Numbered from the stretch's first letter, positions 1-8,607 are shown. The stretch is 64,000 nucleotides of DNA from Lachnospiraceae bacterium 3-1 (GCA_000403255.2 KE159582.1:410237-474236), one strand, 5' to 3'. Program-made: numbers and translations. The notes: generated by a model not told the origin, from the sequence alone.

Positions 1-474
1 ATTGGAGGCCAGGAAGGGGCAGATCCTGCAGCAGTTGTCTATGATGCAGTAGCGGCAGCAAAGGCAAGGAATGCGGATGTGCTGCTGTGTGACACAGCAG
101 GAAGGCTTCATAATAAGAAAAACCTGATGGAAGAATTGAAAAAAATCCATAGAATTCTGGAGAAGGAATATAAAGAGGCTTTCCGGGAAACCTTAGTTGT
201 GCTGGATGGAACTACCGGACAGAATGCTCTTGCCCAGGCAAAACAGTTTTCGGAAGTGGCAGAAATATCAGGGATTATTTTGACGAAAATGGACGGGACT
301 GCCAAAGGCGGCATTGCTGTGGCAATTCAGTCAGAGCTTGGCATTCCGGTAAAATATATCGGTGTAGGAGAGACCATTGACGATTTACAGAAATTTGATT
401 CGGAGCAGTTTGTAAACGCCCTGTTTTCTACCAAGGAGAATTTGGAGGAGGAAGAAAACCATGTTGACTCTTGA
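1..474 (+). CDS. ftsY: Signal recognition particle receptor FtsY (3' part)
   Basis: The reading frame is open from base 1, so the gene starts outside the window and only the C-terminal half of the NG GTPase domain is present. FtsY is the membrane-associated receptor that docks SRP-ribosome complexes at the Sec translocon. Visible GTPase motifs are DTAGR (G3) and TKMDGTAKGG (G4 region plus closing loop), followed by the YIGVGE and DDLQKF segments typical of the FtsY/Ffh C-terminus. The stop overlaps the ilvA start by 14 bp, which suggests translational coupling. Ffh is the alternative, but the absence of a Met-rich M domain after DDLQ favours FtsY. Confidence 0.95.
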   Translation: MGGQEGADPAAVVYDAVAAAKARNADVLLCDTAGRLHNKKNLMEELKKIHRILEKEYKEAFRETLVVLDGTTGQNALAQAKQFSEVAEISGIILTKMDGTAKGGIAVAIQSELGIPVKYIGVGETIDDLQKFDSEQFVNALFSTKENLEEEENHVDS

Positions 475-1672
475 AAGATTTGAGGAAGCGAGTAAGATTG
501 TAAAAGAAGTGACATTAGAAACAAAGCTGGTTTACAGTGATTATTTAAGCGAACAAACGGGAAATAAAGTGTATCTAAAACCGGAAAATATGCAGTTTAC
601 CGGGGCGTATAAAGTCCGGGGCGCTTATTACAAAATTAGTACCCTTACAGAAGAAGAACGAGAAAAAGGTTTGATTACTGCTTCAGCAGGCAACCATGCG
701 CAGGGCGTAGCTTATGCTGCAAAATGTTATGGGGTGAAGGCAACCATTGTTATGCCTACCACTACCCCTTTGATTAAGGTAAACCGTACCAAAGGGTATG
801 GGGCAAATGTTATTTTGCACGGGGATGTGTATGATGAATCCTGTCAGAAGGCTTATGAACTGGCTGAGGAGCATGGATATACCTTTATTCATCCTTTTGA
901 TGATTTAGCAGTGGCTACTGGGCAGGGGACCATTGCAATGGAAATCTTTAAGGAGCTTCCTTTGGTAGAATATATTCTGGTACCCATCGGGGGCGGTGGA
1001 CTTGCCACTGGAGTTTCTGCCCTTGCCAAGCTTTTGAATCCTAAGATTAAAGTGATTGGTGTGGAGCCTGCTGGGGCAAATTGTATGCAGGAGTCCATAA
1101 AGGCTGGAAAGGTTACAACCCTTCCAGGAGTCAGCACCATTGCGGATGGTACAGCGGTAAAGACGCCAGGCGAAAAGATTTTTCCATATATCCGGGAAAA
1201 TCTGGATGACATTATTACTGTGGAAGATGATGAATTGATTGTGGCATTTTTGGATATGGTGGAAAACCACAAGATGGTAGTGGAAAATTCTGGGCTTTTG
1301 ACGGTAGCAGCGCTGCGCCATCTGAATGTGGAAAATAAACGGGTGGTTTCTATTCTAAGCGGTGGAAATATGGATGTCATTACCATGTCTTCTGTGGTGC
1401 AGCAGGGATTGATTTTTCGCGACAGAATTTTTACAGTTTCGGTGCTTTTGCCGGATAAGCCAGGAGAATTGTGTAAAGTAGCAGATACAATCGCAAAACA
1501 GCAAGGAAATGTTATAAAACTAGAGCATAATCAGTTTGTGTCCACCAACCGGAATGCGGCTGTGGAGCTTCGGATTACCATGGAAGCCTTTGGTACGGAG
1601 CATAAGGAGCAGATTATGAGAGCGTTGGAGCAGGGAGGCTATCAGCCTAAGTCGGTAAGGACAAATTTGTAA
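461..1672 (+). CDS. ilvA: Threonine ammonia-lyase with C-terminal ACT domain
   Basis: This 403-aa PLP enzyme deaminates threonine to 2-oxobutanoate, the first step toward isoleucine or a catabolic step. The PLP lysine is K51 in AYKVRGA, and the phosphate-binding glycine loop is PIGGGGLATG. Residues ~325-403 (starting near VSVLLPDKPGEL) form a single ACT-like domain, so the length matches the short TdcB/IlvA type and not the 510-aa biosynthetic form with two ACT-like domains. It overlaps the end of ftsY and has an AGGAGG-like ribosome site inside that gene. Whether it is biosynthetic or catabolic cannot be told from sequence alone. Confidence 0.93.
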   Translation: MLTLERFEEASKIVKEVTLETKLVYSDYLSEQTGNKVYLKPENMQFTGAYKVRGAYYKISTLTEEEREKGLITASAGNHAQGVAYAAKCYGVKATIVMPTTTPLIKVNRTKGYGANVILHGDVYDESCQKAYELAEEHGYTFIHPFDDLAVATGQGTIAMEIFKELPLVEYILVPIGGGGLATGVSALAKLLNPKIKVIGVEPAGANCMQESIKAGKVTTLPGVSTIADGTAVKTPGEKIFPYIRENLDDIITVEDDELIVAFLDMVENHKMVVENSGLLTVAALRHLNVENKRVVSILSGGNMDVITMSSVVQQGLIFRDRIFTVSVLLPDKPGELCKVADTIAKQQGNVIKLEHNQFVSTNRNAAVELRITMEAFGTEHKEQIMRALEQGGYQPKSVRTNL

Positions 1673-1708
1673 AATGAGAATAGATTTTTAGGAATAATGG
1701 AGGAAGAC

Positions 1709-2959
1709 ATGAACCTTACTTTGGAACAAATTGGAGAAAAAGCGAAACAGGCGGAAGCAGTCTTACGGACCTTGTCTGCCAATCAAAAAAATAAAGTTTT
1801 GACTACCGCAGCAGACTATCTTGTGGCAAATATGAAAATGCTGTTGGAGGCGAATCACAGGGATATAGAGCTGGCCAAGGAAAAGGGGATGGCGCCTGGG
1901 CTGGTTGATCGGCTGCTGCTCACAGAAGCCAGAATTGCTCAGATGGCAGAGGGACTCAGGCAGATTGCAGAGCTTGAGGATCCCATTGGAGAAGTGTTAT
2001 CCATGAAGCCGCGCCCCAATGGGCTTTTGATTGGTCAAAAACGAGTGCCTTTGGGAGTGATTGGCATTATTTATGAATCTCGTCCTAATGTGACAGCGGA
2101 TGCGTTTGGCCTTTGTTTTAAAGCAGGGAATGTGGTGATTCTTCGGGGCGGAAAGGATGCCATTCATTCCAATCATGCAATTACAATGACATTGCAGGAA
2201 GCTTTGGTAAAATGCCAACTGCCTCAAGATGCCATCCAACTGATTACGGATACCAGCCATGAGACAGCAGCGGAATTTATGAAGCTGAATCAATATGTGG
2301 ATGTGCTGATTCCCAGGGGCGGCGCAGGGTTGATTCGTACCGTGGTGGAGCAGGCAACTGTTCCTGTGATTGAAACGGGCACGGGAAATTGCCACATTTA
2401 TGTGGATGAATCTGCAGATCTTGCCATGGCAGTGGACATTATTTTCAATGCCAAAACCCAGAGAATCGGCGTGTGCAATGCCTGTGAATCCTTGGTTGTT
2501 CATGAGAAAGTGAAGGATGCGCTGCTTCCTAAATTGGCAGAGCGGTTGGCGGAAAAGCAGGTAGAGCTGCGAGGGGATGCGGAAAGCTGTGAATCCTGTG
2601 CCAGTATTCTTCCAGCAAAGGAGGAAGACTGGGGGATGGAATACCTGGATTATATCCTGTCTGTGAAAACGGTAGCATCCATTGATGAGGCAATTGCCCA
2701 TATTAATCGATATAATACGGGTCATTCCGAGGCCATTATTACAAAGGACTATGACAATTCCAGAAGATTTCTGGATGAGATAGATGCAGCAGCAGTGTAT
2801 GTCAATGCATCTACACGGTTTACAGATGGATTTGAGTTTGGATTTGGGGGAGAAATCGGCATCAGTACCCAGAAACTTCATGCAAGAGGACCGATGGGCT
2901 TAAAGGAACTGACAAGTACAAAATATATCATATATGGCAATGGGCAGATCAGGCCATAA
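1709..2959 (+). CDS. proA: Gamma-glutamyl phosphate reductase
   Basis: It reduces gamma-glutamyl phosphate to glutamate-5-semialdehyde with NADPH in proline synthesis. It belongs to the aldehyde dehydrogenase superfamily; the catalytic cysteine lies in the [11 protein letters not shown] segment, and the N-terminal [14 protein letters not shown] stretch is typical of ProA. The start is placed at 1709 because GGAGGA at ~1699 is well spaced for it; an in-frame ATG at 1697 lies too close to its own weak site. Length (~416 aa) is normal. The usual partner proB is not adjacent, which is unusual but not rare. Confidence 0.95.
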   Translation: MNLTLEQIGEKAKQAEAVLRTLSANQKNKVLTTAADYLVANMKMLLEANHRDIELAKEKGMAPGLVDRLLLTEARIAQMAEGLRQIAELEDPIGEVLSMKPRPNGLLIGQKRVPLGVIGIIYESRPNVTADAFGLCFKAGNVVILRGGKDAIHSNHAITMTLQEALVKCQLPQDAIQLITDTSHETAAEFMKLNQYVDVLIPRGGAGLIRTVVEQATVPVIETGTGNCHIYVDESADLAMAVDIIFNAKTQRIGVCNACESLVVHEKVKDALLPKLAERLAEKQVELRGDAESCESCASILPAKEEDWGMEYLDYILSVKTVASIDEAIAHINRYNTGHSEAIITKDYDNSRRFLDEIDAAAVYVNASTRFTDGFEFGFGGEIGISTQKLHARGPMGLKELTSTKYIIYGNGQIRP

Positions 2960-2986
2960 AGCAAAGCAGAAGGCGAAGGTAAGCAT

Positions 2987-3523
2987 ATGTTAGAGGCAAC
3001 TTTTGAAATATTATCAGAATCTCAAATTACCAAGGAACTATTCCAATATTTTAATCGTCATCAGGAGGTAAAACGCTGCTGGCGTAAGGAAGGGAATGTG
3101 TGGAAATTAAAGGATATTTCTTTTGTGGAAGAGTGGAAGGATGCGGAATATGAGTTTTTGGTGAAATGTCTGAAAAACACCATAAATACTGGGGGATTTG
3201 TATTCGGATGCTTTGAGGAAGGGAAGCTTGTGGGTTTTACTTCTGTGGAGAACGAGCATTTTGGCTCTCGGGGACAGTATGTACAGCTTTCTTGCATTCA
3301 CGTATCTTGTGAATGCAGGAATAAGGGATATGGGAAGCAGTTGTTCCAACGGGCGATGCTTGCAGGTAGAAAACTGGAAGCTGAGAAGTTGTACATATCT
3401 GCTCATTCCTCAGAAGAGACGCAAGCCTTTTACCATGCTCTCGGATGTGTGGAAGCACAAGAGTATAATGAGGAATTGCATGCAGCAGAGCCATGTGATT
3501 GCCAGTTGGAGTATGTGTTGTAA
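2987..3523 (+). CDS. GNAT-family N-acetyltransferase
   Basis: The 178-aa protein has the GNAT acetyl-CoA fold. The segment around HVSCECRNKGYGKQLF is motif A with the R/Q-x-x-G-x-G/A pyrophosphate loop (RNKGYGKQL), preceded by the beta strand VQLSCIHV, and followed by a C-terminal SAHSSEETQAFYHALGC motif B. Such enzymes acetylate small molecules or protein amines; the substrate cannot be read from sequence. It follows proA by 27 bp and is probably in the same transcript, closed by the hairpin at 3520-3607. Confidence 0.85.
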   Translation: MLEATFEILSESQITKELFQYFNRHQEVKRCWRKEGNVWKLKDISFVEEWKDAEYEFLVKCLKNTINTGGFVFGCFEEGKLVGFTSVENEHFGSRGQYVQLSCIHVSCECRNKGYGKQLFQRAMLAGRKLEAEKLYISAHSSEETQAFYHALGCVEAQEYNEELHAAEPCDCQLEYVL

Positions 3524-3607
3524 TGAAAAAATGGAGCTGCTGGAAAATGAGATTTTTGCACTTGATGGGGTGTGAAAAATCCTTCATTTCCCAGCGGCTC
3601 TATTTTT
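3520..3607. repeat. Hairpin repeat copy 1 (terminator-like, 88 bp)
   Basis: An imperfect palindrome of about 88 bp begins in the stop codon of the acetyltransferase gene. The outer arms AAAAATGGAGCTGCTGG and CCAGCGGCTCTATTTTTT pair with wobble, and the inner arms GAGATTTTTGCAC and GTGAAAAATCC also pair. The T-run at the end makes it a plausible intrinsic terminator in both directions. A second copy with only two substitutions lies at 4811-4898. Confidence 0.8.
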
Positions 3608-3909
3608 TGCTTATAATCATCTATTGTATATAGATATGATTGGGCAATACTTTTTCCAGAGGGGGAGATGGCTGTTTGCAATTGTCAGATGTCAATATCA
3701 TACTATAGGTGTTTTTAGAAACAAATAGATTATAAAGAAATATAGAAATTGTATCTACAATGGAATAAAGGTATTATTGACAATATATTTTTTATGATAT
3801 ATATTATTATTATTATTATTTATAGAGCATATATCATAGTAGGGGGAGGGGTGTTTCCATTGAGATAACTTGAGTTTTTTATGCGTTAAATGGCAAGCCG
3901 GTAGGAAGA
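3608..3909. other. Intergenic stretch before the secreted protein gene
   Basis: About 300 bp without a gene. It is AT-rich, has a (TTA)n run near 3804-3820, and carries the promoter annotated at 3777-3805. No other structure was seen. Confidence 0.6.
3777..3805 (+). promoter_or_regulatory. Sigma-A type promoter for the 3931 gene
   Basis: TTGACA (3777-3782), a 17-bp spacer and TATATT (3800-3805) make a near-consensus promoter. The block TTATTGACAATATA recurs at the promoter of the secreted protein gene at 8608, and both are followed by a G-rich purine stretch and GATAAGGAG, suggesting shared control. Confidence 0.7.
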
Positions 3910-3930
3910 TTGATAAGGAGGTTTGTGTTT

Positions 3931-4566
3931 ATGAAGAAATTTAATAAGATTATTGCAACTATGCTTACTGTATTTGTTTGTGCAAGCAGTCTGTATATCC
4001 AGCCGGTATTCGCAGCTACAAATATAGAAAATGAAGATAGCTTATATGAGAGTGGGAAATATGAAACTGTAAATATTGATGGGACAAATTATATATATCA
4101 TTATTATTATGAAGGTAATAGCAGAGTAATAAGTATTACAAATGATATGGATAATTCTGTTGACAAAATTATTTATAACGAGAATGAACATTCAATGTAT
4201 GTGAATAATAAAGTTTATAAAATGGGGGAAATCAGTCATAATGTGTTGCAGCCATACGCAACGAATGGTTGGGAGACAACTTCAAATGAGACACATTATG
4301 TTTCTTGGGCTAAGGGTACAACAGTTGCGGTTGTTGCAGGCATAATTGCCATTTGTTTGTCTGGTCTTGGAGCAGCAGGTGTGATAGCAGCTATAGGGCC
4401 GGGAGCATTGTCAGTGTTAGCTTCCTCAGCTGTTGGAGGAACTGTATATTTGAAATTGCAATGGCTTTATTCGGCATTTACAGTGCCACAATATAGATAT
4501 CTCTGGTCCTTTAAAGCGAGTACGGGAGAAACTTATGGTACGTTTGTGTCGCTTGTCACTTTTTAA
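3931..4566 (+). CDS. Secreted protein with hydrophobic Gly/Ala-rich core
   Basis: The start is the ATG at 3931, 9 bp after AAGGAGG. The 211-aa product has a signal peptide (KKFNKIIATMLTVFVCASS, cleavage near VFAATN). A polar region to about residue 125 is followed by a long hydrophobic Gly/Ala-rich stretch (GIIAICLSGLGAAGVIAAIG...) and an aromatic C-terminus. This layout, with a small two-helix membrane protein directly downstream, resembles bacteriocin-type toxins with an immunity partner. The family was not recognised and the toxin role is inference. Confidence 0.6.
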   Translation: MKKFNKIIATMLTVFVCASSLYIQPVFAATNIENEDSLYESGKYETVNIDGTNYIYHYYYEGNSRVISITNDMDNSVDKIIYNENEHSMYVNNKVYKMGEISHNVLQPYATNGWETTSNETHYVSWAKGTTVAVVAGIIAICLSGLGAAGVIAAIGPGALSVLASSAVGGTVYLKLQWLYSAFTVPQYRYLWSFKASTGETYGTFVSLVTF

Positions 4567-4578
4567 TGGATAGAGAGT

Positions 4579-4767
4579 ATGATGAAATCAAAGAGATTAT
4601 ATATATGTATCCTTTGGATACTATTGGCAATTGTTCTTCTTATATTAATATACATCAACAAGGATAGTACGGAGTGGCAGCCGCTGATCACCAAAATAGT
4701 ACGGGTATATTTAGTTGCATCATTTATCTTGACAGGTATATTGAGCAGAACAAAAAAGAAAAAATAG
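4579..4767 (+). CDS. Small two-helix membrane protein (possible immunity protein)
   Basis: A 62-aa protein with two predicted membrane helices (residues ~7-26 and ~42-57), a lysine-rich N-terminus and a KKKK tail, which places both ends in the cytoplasm. It starts 12 bp after the secreted-protein gene and is probably co-transcribed. Size and topology fit bacteriocin immunity proteins, but no family signature was recognised. Confidence 0.55.
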   Translation: MMKSKRLYICILWILLAIVLLILIYINKDSTEWQPLITKIVRVYLVASFILTGILSRTKKKK

Positions 4768-4810
4768 AAAGAGACTGAAATAAAAAAGAATTGAGTGTTG
4801 TTTGGTTGCT

Positions 4811-4898
4811 GTAATGAAAAAATGGAGCTGCTGGAAAATGAGATTTTTGCACTTGATGGGCTGTGAAAAATCCTTCATTTCCCAGCGGCTCCATTTTT
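4811..4898. repeat. Hairpin repeat copy 2
   Basis: Second copy of the 88-bp hairpin at 3520-3607, with two substitutions; the C at the second restores a perfect GGAGC/GGCTCC outer stem. The two copies bracket the secreted-protein cassette in direct orientation. Confidence 0.8.
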
Positions 4899-4963
4899 CT
4901 GAAGTTTTTAAGTGACGTGTGGATAAGGATGATTGAGCAGCTTGCCAGATGGAATATGTAACG

Positions 4964-5992
4964 TTACAGCGTCTTCCCAGCTAACACTTCTTGATAATCT
5001 TTATAATTTTCTTCTAGCAATGCCGGGGTATCCAGTCCATAAGGACAATGAGCTTTACACTGATTGCAGTGGATACAGTTTTCAATTTTTTTCATTTTTT
5101 CCTGGACTTCTGGAGTAAGCTGCAATTCTGAAGGAGAACGTCGAAGGAGCAATGACATTCTGGCACAGTTATTGATTTCAATTCCAGCAGGGCAGGTGGG
5201 GACACAGTAGCCGCAGCCACGGCAGAAGTTTCCAGCAAGCTGTTTTCTGTCCATGGAAATCAGGTTAGAAATTTCTGGTGTCATAGTAGGAGGATTTTCC
5301 ATATAGCTTAAAAATTCGTCCAGCTCAGACTCCCGTTGGACACCCCAGATAGGCAGCGCATTGTCATACTGTGCCTGGAATGCATAGGCAGCGGCGGAAT
5401 TGGTAATCAAGCCGCCAGACAACGCTTTCATAGAGATGAATCCTATATTTTCTTCCTTACAGCGTGCAACAATTTCCATATCTTTTTCAGATGCAAGATA
5501 GCAGAATGGGAATTGGAGTGTTTCATATAATCCGCTATCGATGGCTTCATGGGCAATTTTCAGCCGATGGTTGGTAATGCCGATATGTCGGATTTTTCCC
5601 TGTTTTTTTGCTTCTTCCATAGCCTCGTACAATCCGGTTCCATCTCCAGGCTTGGGACAGAAGGAGGGGTTGTGAAACTGGTAAAGATCAATGTAGTCTG
5701 TTTTTAGCAGAGACAGGCTGGTTGTTAGGTCTTTCCAGAAATCCTCGGCTTTCTGTGCCCCTGTCTTAGTGGCAATGTAGAGATTATCCCGAACGGAGGA
5801 AAGGGCTTCCCCAATTTTTGCTTCGCTGTCGGTATAAAATCGGGCGGTGTCAAAGAAACGTATGCCTGCGTCATATGCTTTTTTTAGTAATTTTCCAGCC
5901 TCTTCTGTGGAAATCCGCTGGATGGGAAGGGCGCCGAAGCCATTTTTGTTGACAGTAATTCCTGTTTTTCCAAGGGTAACAGTTGTAGTCAT
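4964..5992 (-). CDS. Aldo/keto reductase with two C-terminal 4Fe-4S clusters
   Basis: The 342-aa protein has an N-terminal AKR TIM barrel (GFGALP, FFDTARFYTDSE with the catalytic Asp and Tyr, ATKTG with the Lys, YQFHNP with the His). A C-terminal ferredoxin-like domain from about residue 235 carries two cysteine sets, CRGCGYCVPTCP and CIHCNQCKAHCP. Enzymes of this type are common in anaerobes and are thought to couple NAD(P)H or ferredoxin to carbonyl reduction; the substrate is unknown. The ribosome site AGGTGAG lies just before the start. It is transcribed alone. Confidence 0.9.
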   Translation of the reverse strand: MTTTVTLGKTGITVNKNGFGALPIQRISTEEAGKLLKKAYDAGIRFFDTARFYTDSEAKIGEALSSVRDNLYIATKTGAQKAEDFWKDLTTSLSLLKTDYIDLYQFHNPSFCPKPGDGTGLYEAMEEAKKQGKIRHIGITNHRLKIAHEAIDSGLYETLQFPFCYLASEKDMEIVARCKEENIGFISMKALSGGLITNSAAAYAFQAQYDNALPIWGVQRESELDEFLSYMENPPTMTPEISNLISMDRKQLAGNFCRGCGYCVPTCPAGIEINNCARMSLLLRRSPSELQLTPEVQEKMKKIENCIHCNQCKAHCPYGLDTPALLEENYKDYQEVLAGKTL

Positions 5993-6070
5993 AGTTTTCT
6001 CACCTTTCTGTTTGCAATGTTTTTGGTCAATTACAAAATTTCTATAATTTATGAGTTTCCCAATTATCTG

Positions 6071-6523
6071 TTAGGATATTTCACCGGAGCCACTGCATGT
6101 CATAGTTACATTGGTATTAAAATATTCGTTATTTTTTGAAATTTTAGCACTTGTTTTGGCTGTATTGCCGCTTCGTGTCGTTGTTCTATTACTGTAACTC
6201 CATCCAGCAGACATGGAATAACTGGAAGAAGCGCGGGTGCAGGTTGCAGATGAACCAGTATATGTGAAGTCGGCAGATAATTTTATAGTCGCAACTACTT
6301 TACCATCTACTTTGCAGGTTGCGGTTTTTGTTGCCGTTTTTGAGTTGGAACGTGTATTGGAAGGAGAGACTGTCAGTTCATATTCCATGGTTATTCCATT
6401 TTCCAGTACGGTTTTTTCATGAAAAAGCTGTTGTGTGGTTGATGGAATTTGGGCAGCATGAGAAATGATAGGATTGTTCATTGTGAAAATAAATATGGTT
6501 AAGGCAAAAATTATTTTTTTCAT
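6071..6523 (-). CDS. Small secreted Ser/Thr-rich protein
   Basis: A 150-aa protein with a clear signal peptide (KKIIFALTIFIFTMNNPIISHAA, cleavage after SHAA). The mature part is rich in Ser, Thr and Asn and predicted to be all beta, with three cysteines (CKVDGK, TCTRAS, TCSGSG). The family was not recognised. It lies 28 bp downstream of the 6552 gene and may form an operon with it and the padR gene. Confidence 0.6.
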   Translation of the reverse strand: MKKIIFALTIFIFTMNNPIISHAAQIPSTTQQLFHEKTVLENGITMEYELTVSPSNTRSNSKTATKTATCKVDGKVVATIKLSADFTYTGSSATCTRASSSYSMSAGWSYSNRTTTRSGNTAKTSAKISKNNEYFNTNVTMTCSGSGEIS

Positions 6524-6551
6524 GTTTTTTCTCCGTGTGTTTAGAGTAAAA

Positions 6552-6947
6552 TTATTTTTCTTGTACTTCGAGGGATTCCTCTATGTAAATAACTTTCAGT
6601 TCTCGTGGTTTTATATAATTAAAGTAGAAGCAAGTAACTGAAACGGCAAACATGAGAAACAGAATACTACATTTAAATTTGGTAAAAAGTTTTTTTCTGG
6701 CGGTATAAGTGGTTCGTTCTTCTGGTGAAATGTTTTCCAGATAAAGTTGAGCTAATTCAGCAGGAGTGCCGAAATAGTCTACCATATCATTGTATTCTGC
6801 AGAACTGTTCTCTAATAGAAATTGCTGAATATCCTTTTCCATATCTGCCATGAAATCCCTGCGGTAATTTCTAGGGCAGATCAAGAAACGTTTGGTATCT
6901 CTAATGTAGCTTATGATTGGTTTGGTAAAATGGTTATCTCTTATCAT
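6552..6947 (-). CDS. DUF6120-like membrane protein, padR partner
   Basis: A 131-aa protein. Residues ~15-80 form a soluble helical part (RDFMADMEKDIQQFL, DMVDYFGTPAELAQLYLENI) resembling the DUF1700/HAAS-like domains paired with PadR regulators. One membrane helix follows at ~93-110 and a short outside tail. It starts 10 bp after the padR gene with an AAGGAGAG site, so the two are co-translated. PadR-associated HAAS proteins are thought to signal at the membrane; that role is inferred here. Confidence 0.65.
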   Translation of the reverse strand: MIRDNHFTKPIISYIRDTKRFLICPRNYRRDFMADMEKDIQQFLLENSSAEYNDMVDYFGTPAELAQLYLENISPEERTTYTARKKLFTKFKCSILFLMFAVSVTCFYFNYIKPRELKVIYIEESLEVQEK

Positions 6948-6957
6948 TTTTCTCTCC

Positions 6958-7326
6958 TTAATAAATCATGTCATCAAGATCAAGTATAAGATTAGCGGCA
7001 GTGGTAATTTCTCGGTATTTCCGTTTGATTTTTACCAAGTGTTCCCGTCCGCTTTCTGTAATATGGAAATAAATCCGTGTCCTGTTTTTTTCCACTGTCT
7101 TACTTTTTTCATCAATACAGCCAGCGTTTTTCAGCCGATAAATATAAGGATAGAGAGATTTATAGGAAAAAGAACCGTTACTGATACGGTTAATTTCCTG
7201 CATAATCTCATAAGTATACATAGGTTTTTGCTTTAGAAGGAATAGAACCAGCATTTCTCCAAGGCAGTTTTGGAGGCTTTCAGCGAAGCTGTCTTCTGTT
7301 CCGGTTATTTTCATTTTCCTGCTCAT
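6958..7326 (-). CDS. PadR-family transcriptional regulator
   Basis: The 122-aa protein has the winged helix-turn-helix of PadR repressors: an N-terminal helix, LFLLKQKPMYTYEIMQEINR as the core, SYKSLYPYIYRLKNAGCID as recognition helix and turn, then the wing (RTRIYFHITESGREHL). The ATG at 7326 is used because AGAGGTG is correctly spaced; an upstream GTG lies inside that site. A palindrome in its promoter region (7356-7376) is a candidate autoregulatory operator. Confidence 0.88.
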   Translation of the reverse strand: MSRKMKITGTEDSFAESLQNCLGEMLVLFLLKQKPMYTYEIMQEINRISNGSFSYKSLYPYIYRLKNAGCIDEKSKTVEKNRTRIYFHITESGREHLVKIKRKYREITTAANLILDLDDMIY

Positions 7327-7355
7327 AATCACCTCTTGTAATCTATGTGGTGGGC

Positions 7356-7376
7356 AATTCTATTTTCCTTAGAATT
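7356..7376. promoter_or_regulatory. Candidate PadR operator
   Basis: AATTCTA-7 bp-TAGAATT is a perfect 7+7 palindrome 30 bp before the padR start. The same palindrome is kept in the duplicated upstream copy at 8170-8190 although the loop differs, which supports selection on the arms. Confidence 0.6.
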
Positions 7377-7610
7377 AGGTAATTTTTTGGCGGTTATAAG
7401 TTATAAATATAATACTACTGATGATTTTAAAAGTAAATAGTTTTGACGACACTTACAAGGATTTATCTTGTGAACGCTTGCATGATTTTTATTTTCTTTT
7501 TCGCTTACATCACATTCCTTTTGAAAAGCAGTTGACCGCTTTTAATGTATATCCGCTTATTTTAACAATATAAAAGAGGATGCCACTTGACATCCTCTCT
7601 TAAATTATAA
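7377..7610. other. Intergenic stretch between padR and small gene
   Basis: AT-rich sequence with no gene. A weak hairpin GAGGATGCCACTTGACATCCTCTC at about 7574-7598 may terminate the 7787 gene, since it lies just downstream on that strand. Confidence 0.5.
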
Positions 7611-7787
7611 TCATTCACTTTTCAACGGTGGTTGCTGATAGAGCTTTCGATTGATTTCCTTTTTCAAGATTTCAATCTCTTCTTTTGCAGCAGCAACACC
7701 GCCTTTTTCTAAATGCCTTTCAATTCTTTCGATTATTGTTAATTGATCAAAAAGATTAGCATTTAATTCTTTTTCATTTGACGGCAT
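7611..7787 (-). CDS. Small hypothetical coiled-coil protein
   Basis: A 58-aa protein starting at 7787, where GGGAGGTG sits 8 bp upstream. The sequence is charged and helical (QLTIIERIERHLEKGG, EEIEILKKEIN) and could form a short helical hairpin. It has the size of Spo0E-type phosphatases but lacks the SQxLD motif, so no function is assigned. Confidence 0.6.
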   Translation of the reverse strand: MPSNEKELNANLFDQLTIIERIERHLEKGGVAAAKEEIEILKKEINRKLYQQPPLKSE

Positions 7788-7959
7788 ATATATTTCACCT
7801 CCCTTCATTTTAATTTGAAGTTATGGCTAGTATACCATAAAATAGGGGAAAGAATAAACCATATATATATGTATTTTTATAAACCGCTTTTTTATTCTTG
7901 ATGAAGGTAAGCAAATACTCTGCAACCTTTTCTGCAGGTTACTTTGATTTCTAATTTCA

Positions 7960-8140
7960 CAACCGCTGTCTTGCTTTCTTCGCCGATACAACTGGCATTT
8001 TTTAGCCGATAGATATAAATCTCATAAGTATACATAGGTTTTTGTTTTAGAAGGAATAGAACCAGCATTTCTCCAAGTCAGTTTTGGAGGCTTTCAGCGA
8101 AGCTGTCTTCTGTTCCAGTTATTTTCATTTTCCTGCTCAT
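7960..8140 (-). pseudogene. Broken second padR copy
   Basis: On the minus strand this stretch repeats the start of the padR gene at 6958-7326, including its ribosome site and about 80 bp of promoter. The codon for Cys in NCLGEM has become TGA, and about 40 bp are missing after the codon corresponding to TYEI, so the copy is dead. The upstream half is nearly identical to the active gene, which points to a recent duplication of the promoter end. Confidence 0.8.
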
Positions 8141-8169
8141 AATCACCTCTTGTAATCTATGTGGTGGGC

Positions 8170-8190
8170 AATTCTATTTTTCTTAGAATT
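8170..8190. promoter_or_regulatory. Duplicated PadR-type operator palindrome
   Basis: AATTCTA-7 bp-TAGAATT, matching the palindrome at 7356-7376. It could still bind the repressor and act as a second site. Confidence 0.5.
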
Positions 8191-8270
8191 AGGTAATTTT
8201 TTGGCGGTTATAAGTTATAAATATCATACTACGAGTAATTTTAAAAGTAAATACTTTATATAAAAATCAT

Positions 8271-8391
8271 GATTAGGGTGTCAAAAGGGTGCGCCGCACC
8301 CACTCTATACCATATATTGATATGCAAGTGAACTTGCAATAGCAATATATGGTATGAGTGTAACACCGAAGGTGCTTTTGACACCCTAATC
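8271..8391. repeat. 121-bp inverted-repeat element (MITE- or REP-like)
   Basis: The ends GATTAGGGTGTCAAAAG and CTTTTGACACCCTAATC are perfect inverted repeats of 17 bp. Inside, nested arms pair as well: CACTC/GAGTG, ATACCATATATTG/CAATATATGGTAT and CAAGT/ACTTG. The whole could fold as one long hairpin. No coding capacity. Confidence 0.75.
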
Positions 8392-8439
8392 AAATCATAT
8401 AACAACTTTAAATGAAGAAAAAATAGTATAAAAGTTTTA

Positions 8440-8468
8440 TTGACAATATAGTTCTTATTCTATATAGT
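8440..8468 (+). promoter_or_regulatory. Promoter for the 8608 secreted protein
   Basis: TTGACA (8440-8445), 17-bp spacer, TATAGT (8463-8468). The surrounding block resembles the promoter at 3777-3805. Confidence 0.7.
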
Positions 8469-8607
8469 TTATTTATAAAGTATATTACGGTGGAGGAGTG
8501 GTTAATATTAAGGTAGCATTTATTTTGCTTTTATGTATTTGAAAAGGTAACAGATAGGAGTTTGATAAGGAGTTGTTTATTATTTAGATAATTACTAAGG
8601 AGGTTTT

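Noticed and set aside
889..1386. 165-aa minus-strand frame inside ilvA
   Set aside because: Shadow of a well-supported gene.
1997..2881. 294-aa minus-strand frame inside proA
   Set aside because: Shadow; His/Cys/Ile-rich composition typical of an antisense frame.
7611..7787. Spo0E-like phosphatase
   Set aside because: The size fits but the SQxLD motif is missing.
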